A stretch of DNA of 8,941 nucleotides from Balneolales bacterium (GTDB lineage Bacteria; Bacteroidota; Rhodothermia; Balneolales; Natronogracilivirgulaceae), in assembly GCA_007116685.1 (NCBI GenBank), contig SKIC01000211.1, positions 1-8,941 on the forward strand, read 5' to 3'. Both the position numbers and the translations under genes were made by a program. This document shows, in pieces, positions 6,948 through 8,941 of this stretch; the stretch's first letter is position 1, and every line of letters begins with the position of its first letter. A model generated the notes under the pieces. It was not told the origin of the DNA and ran no database searches. It worked only from the letters and a program-made list of their open reading frames with translations.

Positions 6948-8132
6948 TTAGTTCGTCTGAGACCTGCCATCCTGCCATTCGATTTGAACGCTTGTGTCAG
7001 GATTATAATCACTGAGTTTTTTAACCCATTTCTCGGCTTGCCAAATTCGGGTATAACCACGCTTCAGAGGTTCGTTTGGGTCTCTTTTTTCCAGGCTATT
7101 TACCAAACTTACTAACGACTTTTGCTTACTCTGCAGAAGATTTTTAAATCGGTAGTTTAATTGCTCCTGTTTTCTGGAAATCACATCTTTGGAAGATTGC
7201 ACTCTCTGAATCACTCTTTGCAGCGCATAGTTTTTCAGGTAATAATCTACTTTCTCGCGATTCTTTTTCAGGCGTTCAGTCACGAAATAGTGAATCCTGC
7301 GGTCAGCCTCTTCCACAAACATTCGTAACTCATTGATATCTGGAACAGCAATAACTGCGGCCTGCGTTGGCGTGGCTGCGCGCGCATCTGCCACAAAATC
7401 ACTGATGCAAAAATCCGTTTCATGCCCCACAGCTGAAATTACCGGAGTTTCCGAAGCGAATATGGCTCTGGCGACACTTTCTTCATTAAATGGCCACAAA
7501 TCTTCCAAAGAACCACCTCCACGCCCAATGATGATTAAATCCACCTTCATATCCTCCTGGAAAAACTTGAGTCCGTTAACCAATTCGGAAGCGGCAACGG
7601 CTCCCTGCACGCTTGCATGGTATAAATAGACTTTTACCAAAGGGTATCTGCTTTGTAAAGTGTCGCGAATATCCTGAAAAGCCGCTCCCGTTGCGGATGT
7701 TATAACACCCAACGTTTTGGGGTAAGCAGGCAAAGGTTTTTTTCTGGATTGCTCAAACAATCCTTCGTTTTTCAGTTTGATTTTCAGCTTTTCGTAAGCC
7801 TGCTGTAAGGCGCCCAAACCGGCTTGTTCCACAGTTGAGACTATCATCTGATACTTACCATGAGGTGCATAAAGCTGAATATCACCTTCGCAAATCACCT
7901 GTTGGCCATGTTCCAATCTGATACCGTGTCTTCGAATATTACTACCCCATATCACACAGGGTAACTGCGCACCGGCATCTTTTAAGGTGAAATACACATG
8001 ACCATTGCGACTCATTTTGGGCTGACTTACTTCACCCTCTACGCGAATATGCGCAAAGTTATCTTCGAGCAGATTTTTTATTTCGCTCGTAATTTCAGAA
8101 ACAGTTGGAGTTTTGCTAAATAAATCGGCCAT
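6948..8132 (-). CDS. xseA: Exodeoxyribonuclease VII large subunit
   Basis: XseA is the catalytic subunit of exonuclease VII, which degrades single-stranded DNA from both ends and acts in repair and recombination; active enzyme needs several small XseB subunits. The product has the N-terminal OB fold (about 8-105, HVYFTLKD and WGSNIRRHG), the core nuclease domain (about 130-255), and a coiled coil plus C-terminal beta segment with the conserved L-x-RGY (356-360). Residues D154 (AAFQDI), R204 (GRGGGSLEDLWPFN), H237 and D240 (SAVGHETD) occupy the positions of the E. coli catalytic set. At 394 residues it is shorter than the E. coli protein (about 456), mainly in the coiled coil, which is common in this phylum. 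No xseB follows; the next gene is DUF3109. Confidence 0.97.
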   Translation of the reverse strand: MADLFSKTPTVSEITSEIKNLLEDNFAHIRVEGEVSQPKMSRNGHVYFTLKDAGAQLPCVIWGSNIRRHGIRLEHGQQVICEGDIQLYAPHGKYQMIVSTVEQAGLGALQQAYEKLKIKLKNEGLFEQSRKKPLPAYPKTLGVITSATGAAFQDIRDTLQSRYPLVKVYLYHASVQGAVAASELVNGLKFFQEDMKVDLIIIGRGGGSLEDLWPFNEESVARAIFASETPVISAVGHETDFCISDFVADARAATPTQAAVIAVPDINELRMFVEEADRRIHYFVTERLKKNREKVDYYLKNYALQRVIQRVQSSKDVISRKQEQLNYRFKNLLQSKQKSLVSLVNSLEKRDPNEPLKRGYTRIWQAEKWVKKLSDYNPDTSVQIEWQDGRSQTN

Positions 8133-8153
8133 AAACTATACTTTAGAATGGCC
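8127..8153 (-). promoter_or_regulatory. Inverted repeat spanning the xseA start codon
   Basis: GGCCAT (8127-8132, containing the start codon on the minus strand) is perfectly complementary to ATGGCC (8148-8153) around a 15-nt loop. A transcript beginning upstream of 8153, for instance read-through from the MerC gene, could fold and hide the xseA AUG. A transcript from the nearer promoter (start about 8147) would lack the outer arm and stay open. Confidence 0.35.
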
Positions 8154-8185
8154 TAAGAGTAGCTAAAAAAAACATCTCTCGCAAA
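8154..8185 (-). promoter_or_regulatory. Candidate xseA promoter
   Basis: On the minus strand TTTG (8182-8185) and TACTCTTA (8154-8161) are 20 bp apart. The second box fits TAnnTTTG only partly. It would start transcription near 8147, about 15 nt before the xseA ATG. It lies in the 65-bp gap after the MerC gene, where no terminator is evident, so xseA might also be read from the MerC promoter. Confidence 0.35.
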
Positions 8186-8197
8186 GCAGTATTAGCC

Positions 8198-8596
8198 TTA
8201 ATTACAATGGCAACCTAATTCACAGCGCTGTCTTTTATGATTAAATACATGTCCAGTAATAATAAATCCACCACCCAGAGAGGTCAAAGAGATGTCTGCA
8301 ATTATACTGTAATTATAATTAACCATACCGGATACCGGCTCTGCAAAAATCAACAGAAGTAAACCTATACCAAAGAGCCACAATATGTTAGTGTTTTGGT
8401 GATGGCGGTATCCTAACCAGGCAGCGAGAATAGTTACAGGAATAACGAGTAATAGAAACAGGACATGCAGCTTGGCCCAAAAACCAATGGACACAGCGAG
8501 AATTAAAAGTACAGGTGTCAGGAAGCAATGAAGGATACAGATAAAAGAGATTCCTATACCCAACTTATCTAATAGTTTAAGCAGACTTAGTTTCAT
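8198..8596 (-). CDS. MerC-domain membrane protein with cysteine tail
   Basis: The 132-residue protein matches the MerC mercury-transporter-like family. It has about four hydrophobic helices (near 13-36, 41-61, 71-90, 97-117). The first carries C20-x2-H23-C24 (CILHC followed by TP), the metal-binding pair typical of the family. The C-terminus ends in a cytoplasm-sized tail with C125, C129 and C131 (RCELGCHCN), a second likely metal ligand set. In many bacteria without a mer operon such proteins are thought to concern zinc or other soft metals rather than mercury. No merR, merA or merT is nearby, so a mercury role is unlikely here. The gene is divergent from clpB; its long leader contains a Fur-like 7-1-7 palindrome and an intrinsic terminator, pointing to metal or attenuation control. 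Family call good, substrate inferred. Confidence 0.85.
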   Translation of the reverse strand: MKLSLLKLLDKLGIGISFICILHCFLTPVLLILAVSIGFWAKLHVLFLLLVIPVTILAAWLGYRHHQNTNILWLFGIGLLLLIFAEPVSGMVNYNYSIIADISLTSLGGGFIITGHVFNHKRQRCELGCHCN

Positions 8597-8617
8597 GTTA
8601 TAATTAAAAATCGATCG

Positions 8618-8663
8618 AAAAAAAAAGCTGAATCACCGTTCTAATGATTCAGCTTTGGTTTTT
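8618..8663 (-). terminator. Strong intrinsic terminator in the MerC leader
   Basis: AAAGCTGAATCA (8624-8635) and TGATTCAGCTTT (8645-8656) form a perfect 12-bp stem around a 9-nt loop. On the minus strand the stem runs into nine T (8626-8618); on the plus strand it is followed by GGTTTTT, so it may act both ways. It sits in a divergent intergenic region, with no gene upstream on either strand whose end it would mark, about 20 bp before the MerC start. That position suggests attenuation or the end of a small RNA. Confidence 0.7.
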
Positions 8664-8668
8664 CAGGG

Positions 8669-8679
8669 GTTAGACTAAC
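8669..8679. repeat. Small palindrome GTTAG-A-CTAAC
   Basis: This perfect 5-1-5 dyad is separated from the larger 7-1-7 palindrome by one base; their centres are 14 bp apart. It could be a half-strength second site for the same regulator or chance. Confidence 0.3.
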
Positions 8680-8680
8680 A

Positions 8681-8695
8681 TGCAACTAAGTTGCA
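8681..8695. promoter_or_regulatory. 7-1-7 palindrome TGCAACT-A-AGTTGCA, candidate Fur/Zur-type operator
   Basis: The perfect 15-bp dyad has the 7-1-7 geometry and TG...CA ends of Fur-superfamily boxes (compare the Fur core TGATAAT-N-ATTATCA), but with GC-containing arms. It lies between the MerC-type gene and its predicted promoter, so a bound repressor would block elongation or a nearer promoter. Because the product is a metal-linked membrane protein, a zinc-responsive regulator is the first guess. No fur or zur gene is in the window; the assignment rests on geometry. Confidence 0.45.
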
Positions 8696-8738
8696 AAAAA
8701 AATTGATCAATTACAAGAGTTAATCAATCGATTAATTA

Positions 8739-8769
8739 TAAAACTACAACACTTTTTTATAGTTACAAA
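8739..8769 (-). promoter_or_regulatory. Promoter of the MerC leader transcript
   Basis: On the minus strand TTTG (8766-8769) and TAGTTTTA (8739-8746) are 19 bp apart, a very good fit to TTTG-N19-TAnnTTTG. A start near 8733 is predicted. It is the best-scoring minus-strand promoter I see between the MerC gene and clpB. Confidence 0.5.
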
Positions 8770-8772
8770 GTC

Positions 8773-8815
8773 GGGAGAATAATTTTTCCCATATTCGAAA
8801 TATGACAAAACGGCA
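8773..8815 (+). promoter_or_regulatory. Candidate clpB control region: adjoining dyads and TGACA-N3-CGGCA
   Basis: Three elements abut. GGGAGAA/TTTTCCC (8773-8779 and 8784-8790, one G-T pair) makes a small hairpin. CATATT-CGA-AATATG (8790-8804) is a perfect 6-3-6 dyad. TGACAAAACGGCA (8803-8815) is a near-symmetric TGACA/CGGCA pair. They end about 70 bp before the clpB start. A TATAGA box at 8831-8836 could be its -10, giving a start near 8843. There is no CIRCE repeat and no ordinary TTTG-N19-TAnnTTTG promoter here, so a dedicated heat-shock element is plausible but unproven. Confidence 0.4.
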
Positions 8816-8856
8816 GGAAATCGTTTTCGGTATAGAATTCGCCTTGATGTACAGAA

Positions 8857-8871
8857 AAATGAATTTCATTT
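8857..8871 (+). repeat. 7-1-7 dyad AAATGAA-T-TTCATTT before the clpB start
   Basis: This perfect inverted repeat lies in the predicted clpB leader, ending four bases before the purine-rich AGAGGA ribosome-binding site (8875-8880). It could be an operator or an AT-rich, temperature-sensitive leader structure; the central single base means a real RNA hairpin would lose the inner pairs to the loop. Confidence 0.3.
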
Positions 8872-8885
8872 CGAAGAGGAAAATC

Positions 8886-8941
8886 ATGAATCTGAATAAA
8901 TTTACAATCAAAGCACAAGAAGCTATTCAAGCGGCTTTGGA
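8886..8941 (+). CDS. clpB: ATP-dependent chaperone ClpB, N-terminal fragment
   Basis: Only 18 codons and two bases fall inside the window. They read MNLNKFTIKAQEAIQAAL, the typical opening of the ClpB/Hsp104 N-terminal Clp repeat domain (compare the KFT-K-QEA--A pattern). Full-length ClpB is about 860 residues, a hexameric AAA+ disaggregase working with DnaK/DnaJ/GrpE. The ATG at 8886 is chosen because the family motif starts there and because AGAGGA lies 5 nt upstream, the only Shine-Dalgarno-like site in the window that clearly fits a start. An in-frame ATG at 8802 would add 28 non-family residues and is disfavoured. ClpC/ClpA relatives are less likely given the NLNKFT opening. Confidence 0.85.
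   Translation, partial: MNLNKFTIKAQEAIQAAL

Larger units (their letters stand above)
8597..8733 (-). ncRNA. MerC leader / candidate attenuator or small RNA
   Basis: From the predicted start near 8733 the minus-strand transcript runs about 137 nt before the MerC-gene AUG. It meets a strong terminator (stem 8656-8624, T9 to 8618) about 20 nt before the coding sequence. Constitutive termination would give a small RNA of about 115 nt; regulated termination would make this an attenuator. No known riboswitch consensus was recognised, and no short coding sequence is evident in the leader. Existence of the transcript is inferred from promoter and terminator only. Confidence 0.35.

Noticed and set aside
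8198..8596. Mercury-resistance operon
   Set aside because: Only a MerC-like protein is present; the neighbours are xseA and clpB, with no merR, merT, merP or merA.
8681..8702. TGCAACT/AGTTGCA read as an intrinsic terminator
   Set aside because: On the plus strand it is followed by A, not T; on the minus strand the T run precedes the stem. The one-base centre also makes a poor RNA hairpin. It fits a protein-binding site better.
8744..8869. Minus-strand reading frame of 41 codons in the clpB/MerC gap
   Set aside because: It has no recognisable domain or ribosome-binding site, overlaps the clpB control elements and the MerC promoter, and is the length expected by chance.
8802..8885. In-frame ATG at 8802 that would lengthen ClpB by 28 residues
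   Set aside because: The added residues do not match the ClpB N-terminus, the family motif starts exactly at 8886, and AGAGGA lies just before 8886. The open frame seems fortuitous and overlaps the control region.
1..8941. CRISPR array, tRNA, rRNA, transposon or phage genes
   Set aside because: No regularly spaced direct repeats, tRNA cloverleaf, transposase or phage-like protein was seen on either strand.

Overview
The window looks like part of the chromosome of a Bacteroidota-type bacterium, perhaps the Balneolales/Rhodothermia branch. The evidence is protein style (a DUF3109 protein beside rpoN, a MerC-domain protein with a Cys tail), starts that mostly lack a Shine-Dalgarno sequence, and several promoters that fit the Bacteroidota pattern TTTG-N19/20-TAnnTTT. 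The assignment to a lineage is inference; no rRNA is present. There is no tRNA, CRISPR array, insertion sequence or prophage signal.

Left part (1-1624): serS (seryl-tRNA synthetase) runs on the minus strand and ends at a hairpin near 65-98. It is divergent from an Lrp/AsnC-type regulator across a 212-bp gap. The gap holds a TATCTTTG promoter box for serS and, for the regulator, a -35/-10 pair whose 17-bp spacer contains a perfect 6-3-6 inverted repeat, a likely autoregulatory site.

Middle (1625-4749): the regulator is followed within 4 bp by an unrecognised membrane protein that starts at TTG (signal peptide, about 230-residue extracytoplasmic domain, six membrane helices), then 13 bp later by an outer-membrane beta-barrel protein. 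The three look like one operon, a regulator plus a two-membrane envelope module, and form the least explained part of the window.

Right part, minus strand (4753-8596): a MerC-domain membrane protein, xseA (exonuclease VII large subunit), a cysteine-rich DUF3109 protein and rpoN (sigma-54). The last two share a 4-bp ATGA overlap. rpoN ends only 3 bp from the convergent barrel gene. No xseB lies near xseA.

Right edge (8597-8941): a 289-bp divergent intergenic region, dense in dyad symmetries, separates the MerC gene from the first 18 codons of clpB. On the minus strand a good promoter lies about 137 nt before the MerC start. The leader contains a 7-1-7 palindrome of Fur/Zur geometry and then a strong intrinsic terminator with a T9 tract, ahead of the coding sequence. 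This suggests attenuation or a small RNA. On the plus strand the clpB upstream region carries two adjoining inverted repeats and a TGACA-N3-CGGCA element that may be a heat-shock control site.
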